A stretch of 64,000 nucleotides of DNA, from the NCBI GenBank assembly GCA_003254905.1, contig QANU01025522.1, positions 1-64,000 on the forward strand, written 5' to 3'. The notes below the pieces were generated by a model. The model searched no databases. It was given only the letters and a program-made list of their open reading frames with translations, and was not told the DNA's origin. Position 1 is the first letter of the stretch. Each line of letters opens with the position of its first letter. This document shows, piece after piece, positions 21,233 to 33,380 of this stretch. Source of the DNA: Nissolia schottii (Eukaryota; Streptophyta; Magnoliopsida; Fabales; Fabaceae). Both the position numbers and the translations under genes were made by a program.

Positions 21233-22807
21233 GGGTTAAATAAAATTTTAATTTATTATAAATCCCAAATTTTAATTTTAGTCTTTAATAAATATTTTCT
21301 TTTTAATGTTTTGTTATTGTCACCAACTTAGTCTATTAATTACTGATGTGGTAGACGAAAATCAAAGTCAATCATGCTTATATGACATCTCACCTATCCA
21401 CGTGGCATAAAAAATTATTTAAATAAGTTTTTAGTCCTTAATAAATTATACATGTTAGTTTTTGTCCCTAATAAATCAAAAATTTTGGTTTTAGCCCTTA
21501 ATAATTTTTTATTTATATTTTGTTTACTGTTAACTTGGATGGCTAATTGTCATGTAACTAGTGTCACATGAATTGCATGTGCCACATAACCCAAACCTAC
21601 AAGAAACCCATAAACATATCACATATGCTCGCCCAAATATCAACCCACCTCACTTCATTAACCCAAATACACATTTTATCATGCTTCATCTTCATCTTTC
21701 TCATCCCTCCACCACCATCCATCAGTTGTTATCACTACCACTAGAGTCAACACCTAATATCATTGAACCACCACTCTCTCCTCTTCCCTCTTCCCTTTCC
21801 CCTCCATCGTCCCCACCACCAACAAAGTCTCCCCACCCCCACTCACACTCACCCACAACCCCCACCACCCACCACTGAATCTCCACCTCTATCCTTTCCA
21901 ATCATCAAAATTCTCAAACCCTATAGCCAAAACCTTCACATTCTAAGACAAAATCACATAAATCACAAGCTAGAGCAAAACTTGGAAAGCCAATGACAAA
22001 ACCATTGTGTCACTACCACCATTCTTAGTAGTGTTTGAGCAATGTTGATAGGACTATGTGACTTATGGTTAAGGAAGTGGCTCGTGCGGTTGATGTCAAG
22101 GTCCTAATAGTGACAACGACGATGTGGTTCCTCACAAATCTGAGGATTGACAATAGTCTCATGAGGGATGAATGACGGTGGCTCCTAGAAGTCAGGAAGT
22201 GATGGAGGTGCCACTACAAATCTCTTCTTGCCTCGCCAATGATGCCATTGAGGAGGACACGTCTTTTGAGGTTTTCTTCTCGGCAACATGGTTTTTTGGC
22301 AGTGACTTGCGGTTGATGGTGTGGTAGTTGAAAGATAGAATCGTGGTGGTAGGTGAGAGGTGATAAGCAGTAGTTATGGGACAGATAAGGGAGTGTTTGA
22401 GATAAGGGAGAAGCGGCTTATTGATTTCTTTTTGCTTAATTGATCAAGCTACTAATAGAGACAAAAAATAAAAATATAAATTTATTAAGGATTGAAACCA
22501 AAATTTTTTTATTAGAGGCTAAAACCAAAACTTTTGATTTATTAGGGACTTAATCCAAAATTTATGATTTATTAAGTACTAAAAACTTATTTAAGAAATG
22601 TTTTTATGCTACGTGGATAAGTAAGGTGCTACATAAGCAATGTTGTCTTTGACTTTCGTCTGCCATATTTACAAATAACAGAACAAGCTAATAGCAGGGA
22701 CGAAAAATAAAAAATTAATTTATTAGGGACTAAAATAAAAAAAAATACTTATTAAGGGCTAAAACCAAAATTCTCAATTTATTACATACTAAAAACTTAT
22801 TTAATCC
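21233..22807. mobile_element. Mutator-like element with long inverted ends and a non-transposase interior
   Basis: Inverted ends of over 300 bp start GGGTTAAATAAAATTTTAAT at the left and finish AAACTTATTTAATCC at the right. Each contains several internal repeats of the TTTAGTCCTTAATAAATT type. Flanking 9-mers share the core GAATAT (6 of 9 positions). The interior (about 21,560-22,430) is not transposase. Its left half is C-rich with a Pro/His/Ser/Thr-rich frame (21561-21878) and its right half is G-rich. Part of this interior recurs at 55,354-55,620, so the family multiplies while carrying it, as Pack-MULEs do. The host source of the interior is unknown. Confidence 0.6.
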
Positions 22808-22816
22808 TAGAATATG

Positions 22817-24500
22817 TTACAATTTCTTATAGAAGGCAGGAAATAATCCTAAGTAACTAAGAATCTAATTCAATAAAATATATCCTATGTTGTAAAAAAA
22901 AATTTGATCTGATAATTGATTTCGTATTGGGTATATCTTCTGTTTGTTGACTTCTGGGTGTTGTAAGCTGCCCCTGCTATATCATAGTTGGATAGTAATT
23001 AATGTTGTTCATCTAATAAGCACGTTACCAGGGCAAGCCAACCCCATTCATGTTTCAAGAAATTAATTAAGAACCCTTTTCGTGCATGGAGGTCAAGGAA
23101 ATGACGGCAACATTGTAACTATATGGTCCTTCTTGTGTGCCTCAGATTCACTGTAGGCACTAGGCAGGGGTATTAGAAGCCTCTAACAGCATGACTTGGA
23201 CACGTCAATATATGTTATCACTGTCACTCAGTCTGCGCCTGTGGCTTAGGTTGTCTTGGTTGAGGGATTTGCATCTTTCCTTGTCTTTTTTGGCCGTCGA
23301 CGAAGATGTTTGATTAATCAACTGAATGGTGGCTGCGTCCAAGTTAGGCAATTATTGGAGCCCTAACAAATTTGACCTAACTGATCATGATATGACCTCC
23401 CAACAGCACTTTAACAAATATTTGCATACCATACACGCGCTTTAGTCCTTCTTAAAATTTAAATCTCACAGTTTAATATTTGAAATTATAAATTATATAT
23501 CAAGTTAGTCATTTTACTTCCGTCACGTTTTTACTAATATATTGTATTAAATAAGACTATAACAATAATTGATACCACAAATAAATTGTGGCAACACTTG
23601 ATATCACACATGAGATTGCAAGGTTATGCGAGCACAATGGGAATCCCTTGTTGTACTTGTTTGCTTTGTTGGGTTTAAGCCTTCAATGGAACATCGAAAG
23701 GGGAAAAAAAAAGTTGCGGGAGCATTTGCAATTACAATTGAAGTTATAGTAAAATCAAGATTTGTAGTTATAAATGTTCAAATGATGTCATAATCTTATT
23801 TAAAGCCCCGGATATTATTAAAATCTCTTATTTAAAGCCCCGGATATTATCACAATCTCATTTAATGTGACAAATTTGCAAAAAAATGACTACACAATAA
23901 CTAAATGATTAACTTAATTGGCCTATGACCTACAATTTAAGGGATTAAAAAGTCAACTTTTGAATTTTAATTAGAGACAACAATCACTCAATCCTGTAGT
24001 TTTAAGGATTGAAATAAGCATTAACTCAAAAAAAATTATCACTAATTTGAGTGAAATTCTTGTAAAAAACTAATTTGACTGTTTTGAATTTTATAAGAAC
24101 TAACTACTCGCTAATTTTTTTTATATAAGTAACGACTAAAATTTTAACCAAAATAAAATTAAAATCTGAATCATAAAATGCATTAGAACTTTGAAGATTT
24201 AGAAATGCTAGAACGACTAAAATACAAGCCAACGTAGAATCGCCGTATAAAACACGGATAAAAGTGGGCCTCACGTCAAAATGAAAAGTAATAGTCAATA
24301 AGAACACAAGAATACTATATGTATAACAAGTTTTATGACCACTATATGACCACCAAAATAAAGTGAGTCCCACACATAATAAATAAAGAAAAATTAATAA
24401 CTCTCACACATCCCAACTCATGTTCTCTCTTTTCTACTCTAACTCTCACTAATAAATGTGTACACATCACCACTCCTTCAACTCAATCACTTTTAGTCAT
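22817..24500. other. Intergenic DNA, no gene seen
   Basis: AT-rich, with a short mixed-composition stretch at 23,020-23,400 that shows no open frame of note. A minus-strand frame at 24104-24373 is hydrophobic and AT-driven and I do not accept it as a gene. Confidence 0.45.
23793..23856 (+). repeat. 32-bp tandem duplication
   Basis: Two adjacent units contain TTATTTAAAGCCCCGGATAT with a period of 32 bp and differ mainly at their last bases. It appears to be a recent local duplication. Confidence 0.8.
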
Positions 24501-24935
24501 GTCATGGTGGTTTCTTGTAAATTAATTAGAGTCGTGTTGGTTATTTTTCTTAAGCATACTGGTTTGTCTTACAGAAACATGTTGATTTCTTTTTCAGTCA
24601 TATTAGTTTTTTTTTTTTGAAAACAAAGTTAAATCATGTGAACAACTCGTCAAAATTGTTATGTTGGTTTCTTTGCATGTTGGTTTCTTTTTCATTAGTG
24701 CTAGTTTGCTTTTTTTACTCCAACAAAGAAAATCTTTATGTTGGTGAAGTAAAACTAAATTAACATAAGTTTAACTTATTAAATTAAGCATAATCGTGTT
24801 GGTTTCTTTTTTTCGAACACGTTGGTTTCTTTTATTGGACATGTTGGCGTTTCTTACCAAACACGTTGGTTTTTTCTTATAGAAACATGTTGGTTTCTTT
24901 TTGCAACGATGTTGGTTTCTTTCATTAGTATTATG
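24500..24935 (+). repeat. Degenerate repeat of TGTTGGTTTCTTTT
   Basis: At least ten variants of (A/G)CATGTTGGTTTCTTTT lie at irregular spacing of 20-60 bp, densest at 24,655-24,690 and 24,788-24,925. No reading frame is maintained. The origin is unknown. It could be an eroded satellite or the subterminal region of a transposon, since GTTGC/CAACG motifs follow at 24,955-25,060. Confidence 0.6.
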
Positions 24936-25715
24936 TACACTTTATACCACACTGCAGCATTGTTGGCTTTCAACAAAATTTGAAAAGTGTTGTGCTAAGA
25001 CGAAAAGCGTTGCTGAAAGTCAATGACAACGTTTTCTACCCTTTGCTGGGGTGTTGCATCCACTCATGTTGCGCATTATATGCACCATTTTTTTGTACAA
25101 TTTAGCGTTACAATAGGCTTTCAACAAAAAAACATTGTGGTAGACTTTCTTTTGGAAACAACTATTTATTATTGCATATTATTGCTTATGGCAACACTAT
25201 TGAGTGTTGTCCTTATTCACTTCTATGCTAATGCCCTCCATTCATTGTATATGTGCATGCCTACGACAATGTGTGAAAATGTTGCATAATCTTGATACTA
25301 AAGGGAATGCCTCTCAAGAGTTTCCAGATTGGGTCGACCAATTAGACCAAGAACTGGATCCTGGTTGGACCACCAAATCTTGGTCTAGTACGATTGGACC
25401 CATGGTTCGAACATGCCTTCAAACTAGCATTTAATTGCATGAGCCGGTCAATTCATAAGTTTCATGGGACAAATTAATTCAAAATTTTTAAATTTATCAA
25501 ATATAAGAGTTAAACTCGTGACCATCAGGAAGAGGAAGCTTATGCTTGCCACTACGCTATTTATTATGATGTGCAATGATGTCCCTTAAACTAGATATAT
25601 TATTATATAACTAAATTGTTACTAGAAATATGCTATTATTTTAGGATATTCTAATAATTATATATATAATGTTAAATTATTAATTATTTGTATCATTTAA
25701 TTATATTTATTTATA

Positions 25716-25755
<40 letters not shown>

Positions 25756-27340
25756 TATCTACTTCAACATTTGACACAGTGACCCATGGGTCCTCGATTG
25801 AATCGGTTAGCAGGTCGAGTTTAATAACTATGATTATAAGTGGGGTAGAGTGGGAGGCTTTTAATTTTCAGGTGCAATATTGTTTAATCTAAAATTAAGT
25901 GGTAACCAAAACTTTAGTAAGTATACTAGTATTCTAAACATTTTTATTATTTGTATGCTATTGATATATTAATTTTAGGAAACACATTAAAGTTGTGTCC
26001 TTGAGTGTTTAAGACAACTTTTTTTTAAACCTTGTAATTTATAAACAAAGAGAGTAGATAAAACACTGCATAAAATTAAATACGCAACGCACTTAACCTT
26101 GTATAAGGTAGTGTTGCCAGAGACAACATTGGCAAAAGTGTTGCATAAATTAGAGTTGTTCATTTTTTTCTTTTCATTTTTCCATTGCTAATTAGAGTTG
26201 TTCACACAACATTTCTATTAGAGTTATTCACACCAAGAATATTTGGAACCTAAATGAGATTGAGATCCTATAAAAGCGAGATATCTTATTTTAGAGGATA
26301 AAGTGAGAACATTGAATCATTAAAATAAAAGTGAGACTCATTTTTACTTTAATGATCTAACAAAAAATCTCTTACTTTACTTTTCTTAAAAAAAATCTCA
26401 CCTTAAATTACTCTTGCCCACCCAAATGCAATGGTCCGGTGTCAATGTCAAATGGACATGTTCTTCAATCTAGTAACAAGTAAGTACTAAAATAGAGTGG
26501 CCTTTTGTGGAAGACTGACCCCACATAAAAAAGATGGGTCTTGGTCCTCACCTACCATACCGGGTAAAGTATTGATCAGTAGAAAAAGAAAAATAAGCTC
26601 ACACGAGTCACGACATTATCAACGGACACCAAAAAAAAAAAAAGGTTAGGAAATAATAGAAGTATAAAAATACAATTAAAATCATGTAGTGTTTAGTATC
26701 AAATATTTTTACGGAAATGTATCGGAGTACAGGAAGTTTGGCAAAGAAAATGGAATAAGTGGTGCTGAAAATTATTATCCGCTCTGAATGCTAGCAGCTT
26801 GAGGGTTGTGTTGGCGCACCATTACTCCATTTAGTGAAATAAACAATGCAATTAATGCATAAATGACTGAAAAGTCAGAAGGTTGTCATATCAACGAATG
26901 CTAAGAAGCAACGCGGTACCTTTTAGTTAAAAATCAACACCCCAACATTTGCGCCAATGACTTCGAAGTGCACAGCACGTTGGAGGATTTTGTACTTTAA
27001 CATTGACAAAATCAATCCACGGTGCTCTTAAACTCTTACTAATTTCCACAAAATCTTGAGATAGACGACTTGGCATGTCTCTAAGCAGCGAGCTGTACGG
27101 GGTGAATCTTTGTGCGTATCATACTTCACTTGCATTTTTTCAGTAGATGACCTTTCAAGGGACCATAATTGACTGACCTGGATGACTTTGTTTAAATAAG
27201 AGTTGGATTTAGAATGAAAATTAAAAAGGGAAGAAAATGAAAGATTTTAAAAGGTTTTATGTTTTTGGAAATTTTAATTTAGGTTGGAGAAGATATTTGA
27301 GGGTTTTCAAAAATTTCCCTCAAAAATTTATATGATCAAT
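24936..27340. other. Intergenic DNA with transposon-like debris
   Basis: Short CAACGTTTTC / GTGTTGC-like motifs at 24,955-25,220 and 26,105-26,150 suggest CACTA subterminal debris. A (TA)n tract lies at about 25,722-25,751. The phrases around 25,320-25,400 and 25,770-25,830 (TTGGACC / GACCCATGGGTCC) look like ends of an old element. None is complete, and no gene is supported. Confidence 0.4.
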
Positions 27341-27344
27341 CATG

Positions 27345-27690
27345 CTAGGAAAATTTGTTCATACTTGTTTAAAAGTCTGTGAGTTGGTCAAAAGTTTGTG
27401 CATTCTTGTTCAAAAATTTGTGCATGTGAACACAAAAATTTTCTTTTTCGTCTTCGTTTTCATTTACATTTTCGTCACTTTTTTTGTTGTTGAAAAGTTT
27501 GTACACGTCAGTTCAAAAGTTTGTGCATGGTAGAGTGTGAGTGAGGAGATGGAGAGAGAATGCGACAATTATTTTTTTGCTATTTACTGTCTTGCATATT
27601 CGATTTGATTTGGTTTTGTATTTAAAAAAAATTACGCATATGTGTAGAAAAGTTTATACATGTATGTGCCAAACTTTATGCACTTGATGT
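27345..27690 (+). repeat. Dispersed AAAAGTTTGTGCATG repeat
   Basis: Six or more variants of TTCAAAAGTTTGTGCATG occur here, with similar ones at 35,895-36,030. The spacing is irregular and there is no coding signal. Confidence 0.5.
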
Positions 27691-27863
27691 CACTATATCG
27701 ACCATGGATTGATAGCATGGTTGACAGTATTTGAATTGTACACCTAGCATTATTCATTGTTGTACATAGATTCGTATAGAAGCAATTTTTTCCTTTAACT
27801 ACATCCTCCAAGAGTTGTTCCTAGTCCTAGCGGTTAGTTCGTTCTTTTGTTTATCTTTTCTAC

Positions 27864-27867
<4 letters not shown>

Positions 27868-27898
<31 letters not shown>
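27868..27898. repeat. (TA)n microsatellite
   Basis: An uninterrupted TA run just upstream of the LTR element at 27916. Confidence 0.9.
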
Positions 27899-27901
<3 letters not shown>

Positions 27902-27915
27902 TTGGTGTTTAATAT

Positions 27916-30560
27916 TGTTACGGGCTAAAGATCGAGGGTTTTGGGAGCTTTAACCCTCTAAGGAGTGAGAGAAGCTCACATTCCCTAAAAGGCTCATAGA
28001 GGCCTCAACCCACTAAGGAGTAAGAGAAGCTCTCCTTACATTCTCGTACTGACCCAAAGAGAGAGCGTCATGACGCCTAGAGGAGGAGAAAGTCACAGAC
28101 CTAAGACCCCCGGGTTTGGTTCTGCCCAACAAAGCTAAAAGGAAGTAGCTGCGGCTTCTCCTCCCCCAATCCACAACCAACTCCTAGGTAAGCGAGGAAA
28201 GATAAGTCGGGGAAGCTGTTATTCGAATTTCCCTCGCTTTATCTCTATCTAAACATCCCAGCTCAACTATAAAAGCACATGACCTCAGGTCACCAGGTAT
28301 CACTCATTCCTTTCTTGAGAACTCACCTAATACTTGTGCTTACTTGAGCGTCGGAATACCTTTGTAAGTACACCCCACCACCGTAGTCTCTAAACGAGGA
28401 ACCCATTTGGAGCTTCTGTCCAAGCGTTGAAGCTTTCGTTAAGGTGCCTTCCTCACCCTCTACTCGTGTTCAAGAAAATGCATTTCCTATACGAATTACT
28501 TGCGAACATTGGCGTTGTTTATGGGAACTTGATATTGTCTCATAAGTGTCAGATTTCCCCTTCTACAGGTGTTGTGATGGAAGCTAACAACATTGTTGCA
28601 AACCTACTCCTCCTCAACCCAAGTTTCCTTGGAGGGTTTTTAACCGGCCCAAATGTTGAACGGTACACAACCCAGTCATTATTAAAAAAAATTTATATTT
28701 CTCTACATATTGCATATATAAGGAAGAACTACCTTCCCAAACAAAGGCCTAAGGGCCAATCAAAGGGAGACATTCCTCACTCGAAAGCCATGGCAAAAAA
28801 AAATGATGCCCAAAAATCAATCTTGGATGCAAACTTGGAGGCTATCAAAATGATTAACTTGCAACTAAATTGTTTACACAATTAAAAAAACAAGTATAAA
28901 CAAAGGATGCAAAAAATACACGAGCTAAATAAACTTGTCTTCGTCTTCATGAGAAAAACAAGGTCTCTCCGAAGCGGAAGGTAGCTGAAGTTCATATTTG
29001 TCGTCAGAGAGACCACCAACTGACAACTCATGAAGACCACCTTTCTCCCTCAACTCCTCAGCTGTCAAGCGAGAAGGAAAGCCTAATAGCTCGGGGAAGG
29101 CACATTCGTATGCCTCCCTATCACAAGGCCTCATAGGGCAATAATCCTCTACTGAGGAACTGGTTTCCCTCACCATACCTACAAAGAATCACCACAATCT
29201 AAGTTTAAAAAATTTCATAGAAGTTTGGCAAACAAACAAAGAGCCTAATTGGTGACTTCTCTACCCAAAAAAAAGTGCATAGGGTTGGTCGTACCACTGG
29301 CTCCAAAAAGAAAAGAAAAGAAAAAAGTCAGGCCAGTTATAGGACCGACCCCCCTAAAAATAAATAAATAAATAAAATTAAAGGCCCAGGGGTGGTCATA
29401 GATATGGAAGAGAGACAAAAAGATGAAGAAGGAAAGAAATGGCTCACTAGGAAGAATTGAAGAGGAATAAGTGAAGATGAAGAAGGTGGTGGAGGAGGAC
29501 GCCAACTGCGGCTGGACGGTGGAATAGGGGTGATCTTTGGTGGCACTCTATTTCTATGGAGGTATGGAAATGGAGAAATGAAGTAAGAAAGTAAGGAGGG
29601 AGAGTGGAAAGAAGAAGCGGGGGAAGATGAAAAATGGGGAAAGGGAAAGATTTGAAATATTTGAAATATGGTAATACTAGGGGGGGAAATGAAAAAGGGG
29701 TGCATGGAGTTTGAGATTTTTTTTTAAAAAAAAAAAAAGAAGGAAAAATGGGAAAGTCATATTTTTTAAGGCTCTAGAAAAAAAATGGTCAAAGAAAATA
29801 TAGTAAGGGCTACAAATTCTAATCGAAAATTACAAATAGCATTACTAAAAATACCTGTGGAGCGACGAAATTCAAAGGAAAAATATGATAAATCAAAAGC
29901 AAGCTACAAGAGCCCGAAAGACAAAAGCACGACACTCCTTATTAATATAACGAGCTTGCTTTGGGGGCAATGTTATGGGCTAAAGACCGAGGGTTCGGGA
30001 GCTCTAACTCTCTAAGAAGGGAGAGAAGTTCACATTCCCTAAAAGGCTCATAGAGGCCTCAACCCACTAAGGAATAAAAGAAGCTCTCCTCACATGCTTG
30101 CACTGGCCCAAAAGAGAGTTTCATGACGCCCAGAGGAGGAGAAGATCACAGGTCCAAGACCCTGGGTCCGGTTCGGCCCAACAAAGCTAAAAGGAGATAG
30201 TTGCGACTTCTCCTCTCCCAATCCGCAACCAACTCCTAGGTAAGCGGGGAAAGATAATTGAGGGAAGCTGTTGTGCGAATTTCCCTCACTCTATCTCTAT
30301 CTAAACATCCCAACACATCTATAAAAGCACACGACTTCAGGTCACCAGGTATCGCTCATTCCTCTCTAGAGAACTCATCTAATATTTGTACTTACTTGAG
30401 TGTTGGAATGTCTTTACAGGTACACCCCGTCGCCGCACTCTCTAAGCGAGGAACCTGCTTGGAGCTTCTGTCTAAGCATTGAAACTTCCATCAAGACTCC
30501 TTCCTCACCCTCTACTTGTGTTCAAATAACTTCATTCTTTATACGAATTACTCGCGAACA
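27916..30560 (+). mobile_element. Structurally complete non-autonomous LTR retrotransposon
   Basis: Direct repeats at 27916-28508 (593 bp) and 29971-30560 (590 bp) start TGTTAYGGGCTAAAG and end GCGAACA. Each has a TATA-like box (CTATAAAAGCACA) about two-thirds through. The interior begins TTGGCGTTGTTTATGGGAA, the form seen after the 5' LTR of many plant Ty3/gypsy elements, and ends with the polypurine tract TTTGGGGGCAA. Flanking 5-mers AATAT and GATAT agree at 4 of 5. The interior is only about 1.46 kb with no pol genes. It contains a plus-strand frame near its start and a minus-strand frame of 83 codons (28925-29176) of unknown origin. The element looks whole in structure but cannot move alone. 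It is of moderate age, since the LTRs have clearly diverged. Confidence 0.85.
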
Positions 30561-31240
30561 GATATGATTCATTGAAAAAAGTGCATAAAAAACACACAAG
30601 AAATCATTTTTTTTCAAAAACTCTTATAACCATATCAAATGCATTGAAAAACAAATATATCTTACTTATGGTGATTATTATGTTATGGATTATTATTAAA
30701 AAAGATTTATCACCCGGTGGATGGACGAGAAGATAACACGATAAAAAGGCCCGAGGAGATTCTTAACATATAATCTTTCATTTTAAAATTGATAATTATC
30801 TTTTGAATAATTTAAAATAAAAAAATGTTATGCACACTCATTTGATATGAAATACTATATTGACGAACACCATATTTATTAGTGAGTAATGTTATATGAA
30901 CTCATTTGAATGAAGTCTACACCTCATTAAAACCCTATCTAATAATGAATAAGGTGTGGTCGAGACAGTACCTCATAACAAATAAATAGTAATATCATTT
31001 TTATCTCATAACAAATAAATAGTAATATCATTTTTAAGTTAGCAATAGATGAGATTCAAATTTGATAGAATGATCCCACGTCCAAAAGAGGATAAATAAC
31101 AGTTTTTAAAATTTGAAATAAATGAAAAATATTTTTAACAATTCAAAAATAAAAAATTAAAATAAAAAAGTGAAAAATTGATCGGTTGTATTGTAGTGGT
31201 GGCTGCCTTCCCTTCCCTCCCCCAGTAGAGAGGTGTGTTA
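30561..31240. other. Upstream region of the transporter gene
   Basis: AT-rich. The phrase CATAACAAATAAATAGTAATATCATTTTTA occurs twice in tandem near 30,975-31,035. A C-rich leader for the next gene begins about 31,205. Confidence 0.5.
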
Positions 31241-31352
31241 GTTATAGTTTTACCGCATCAAAAGAGTGAGAATAAAATCCCCACACTTGTCCCTCGCTCC
31301 TCACTGACCCTTTCTTCTTCTTCTCCTCCCATCCCATCCTCATCTCCAAAGA

Positions 31353-32432
31353 ATGGGAAAAGGCGGTGGCGGCGGGTCGTCCTCCTCCTCCTCCTCCGTG
31401 AGCGAGGGCGTCCTGAAGAAGATAATCCTGTCCTACACGTACGTGTCGGTGTGGATCTTCCTCTCCTTCACGGTGATCGTGTACAACAAGTACATCCTCG
31501 ACAAGAAGCTCTACAACTGGCCCTTCCCCATCTCCCTCACCATGATCCACATGTCCTTCTGCGCCCTCCTCGCCTTCCTCCTCGTCCGCCTCTTCCGCAT
31601 CGTCGACCTCCCCTCCACCATGTCCTCCCGCCTCTACCTCTCCTCCGTCGTCCCCATCGGCGCCCTCTACTCCCTCTCCCTCTGGCTCTCCAACTCCGCC
31701 TACATCTACCTCTCCGTCTCCTTCATCCAGATGCTCAAGGCCCTCATGCCCGTCGCCGTCTACTCCATCGGCGTCGCCCTCCGCAAGGACTCCTACAAGA
31801 ACGACACCATGCTCAACATGCTCTCCATCTCCCTCGGCGTCGCCGTCGCCGCCTACGGCGAGGCTAGATTCGACACCTGGGGAGTCCTCCTCCAGCTCGG
31901 CGCCGTCGCCTTTGAGGCCACGCGCCTCGTCATGATCCAGATCCTCCTCACCTCCAAGGGGATCTCGCTCAACCCGATCACCTCGCTCTACTACGTCGCT
32001 CCGTGCTGCCTCGTCTTCCTCTCCATCCCCTGGATCCTCGTGGAGTACCCTGTTCTGAGGGAGAATTCCACCTTCCAGCTCGATTTCGTCGTCTTCGGCA
32101 CGAATTCGCTGTGCGCGTTCGCGCTGAACCTCGCGGTGTTCTTGCTCGTGGGGAAGACGTCGGCGCTGACGATGAATGTGGCGGGGGTGGTCAAGGACTG
32201 GCTTCTGATCGCCTTCTCGTGGTCGGTGATCAAGGACACGGTGACGCCGGTGAATCTGGTGGGGTACGGGCTGGCGTTCCTGGGGGTGGCGTATTACAAC
32301 CACGCGAAGCTGCAAGGGATGAAGGCCAAGGAGGCGCAGAGGAAGGCGCAGGGGGACCACGAGGAAGGCGGGAGGTTGCTGGACGAGAGGGATGGTGCCG
32401 GGGATGGTAAGAGGAACGAACAGCAGAACTGA
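31353..32432 (+). CDS. Sugar-phosphate/nucleotide-sugar translocator (TPT/NST family), probable
   Basis: The 359-residue intronless gene is a member of the plant triose-phosphate/nucleotide-sugar transporter family, resembling the Arabidopsis At4g32390/At5g25400 group annotated as probable sugar phosphate/phosphate translocators. A Gly/Ser-rich N-terminus (2-19) is followed by about ten hydrophobic segments. NKYIL (45-49) sits in the first segment, and [11 protein letters not shown] and [13 protein letters not shown] are typical family blocks. The tail after about residue 325 is charged and hydrophilic ([12 protein letters not shown]) and probably cytosolic. No transit peptide is evident, so a Golgi or other endomembrane location is more likely than plastid. 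The substrate cannot be told. The ATG follows a C/T-rich leader. Third codon positions in the first two-thirds are almost all C or G, in sharp contrast to the AT-rich surroundings. Confidence 0.9.
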   Translation: MGKGGGGGSSSSSSSVSEGVLKKIILSYTYVSVWIFLSFTVIVYNKYILDKKLYNWPFPISLTMIHMSFCALLAFLLVRLFRIVDLPSTMSSRLYLSSVVPIGALYSLSLWLSNSAYIYLSVSFIQMLKALMPVAVYSIGVALRKDSYKNDTMLNMLSISLGVAVAAYGEARFDTWGVLLQLGAVAFEATRLVMIQILLTSKGISLNPITSLYYVAPCCLVFLSIPWILVEYPVLRENSTFQLDFVVFGTNSLCAFALNLAVFLLVGKTSALTMNVAGVVKDWLLIAFSWSVIKDTVTPVNLVGYGLAFLGVAYYNHAKLQGMKAKEAQRKAQGDHEEGGRLLDERDGAGDGKRNEQQN

Positions 32433-33373
32433 ATTTGATTCAATGTGCAAACTGTGCTTAGTTTAGCGGCAGCAACAACCAAAAAAAGAACAACAACAAT
32501 GGAGAAGAGAAAAAGAAAATAAAACGAGGCTGGAGGTGAATTTTTATTTTTATTTTTATTTTTTTAATTTAAACTTCTTAGATAGTTGTTGTAAGGGATT
32601 TGAGATTTTCCAATTCGTTGCCTATAGAGTCAAGTTAATTTTATGTGTTACCCTTAGTTTTATGTTATGTTAATTGTAGGGACTCGAATTAATGTTTATG
32701 GAATTCATCGTACACTTCTGTTTGCTTGCCTCAGGGTGGTTGTGAATTTGGGATTTAAACAACATCCGCGTGGTTTTTGCTATTTGAAAGTTATACTTTT
32801 ACGCTATTTGGATTTCAGTTATAAAATCTTAGTATCAATTTTAAAACTCTCGAAGTGAAAATTTTCATTTTTAAATGGGTTGGAGTTGATGCTGAAAAGG
32901 GATGAAAAAGCTGGGGCGTAGTGGTTGAAGTAACTATGATGAAATAATTTGAAAACATGGGAGGTTTTGATTAATGATTAGCTATGATGATGTCGAAATA
33001 CTTACTCTGCTTTGGTCAATAAAACGTGTTCACTGTGTTTTCTGCACAACAGTTATTGCAGCATCTGTTCTTTTTCACTTGGCCTAGGTTTTGAAAAGGA
33101 AACTTTTTGGCCTCATCAATAATTGTTGTCCCTTCCATCCTGTTTACCTCTTCTAGAATCATAAATGACCCTGGGTGTTTTCCCTTTTGGCTCTACACCA
33201 AGTCATTGTCTAGTGGAGAGACCACCCTGTCAGTAAGCTGAAACATGGTAAAAGATGACCCTATCAAATTACATTCTAGTTGTACCATTGATCTTCCATG
33301 TTTAGTTACCAGGAGAGCCTATGATTGATTGTTAGAATTAATTTCAAGTGTTTTTACTTGAAAATTAAACATG
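32433..33373. other. 3' flank and intergenic DNA
   Basis: Contains the likely 3' UTR of the transporter gene (AATAAAA near 32,518; T-rich tract to 32,570). No further gene was seen. Directly before the gap the sequence reads CACTACT (33374-33380), which could be a CACTA terminus. Confidence 0.5.
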
Positions 33374-33380
33374 CACTACT

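Noticed and set aside
21561-21878. 105-codon Pro/His/Ser/Thr-rich frame as a gene
   Set aside because: It is low-complexity and lies inside the Mutator-like element, with no independent gene signals.
24104-24373. 89-codon hydrophobic minus-strand frame
   Set aside because: AT-rich composition alone yields such frames. There is no promoter, splice partner or family match.
31235-31867. 210-codon plus-strand frame rich in Leu/Pro/Arg/His
   Set aside because: It is the out-of-phase reading of the same GC-rich transporter gene.
31242-32450. 402-codon minus-strand open frame
   Set aside because: It lies opposite the transporter gene. Its length follows from the GC-rich third positions of the sense gene, and its composition (long His/Arg/Glu/Asp-rich runs) is that of a shadow frame.
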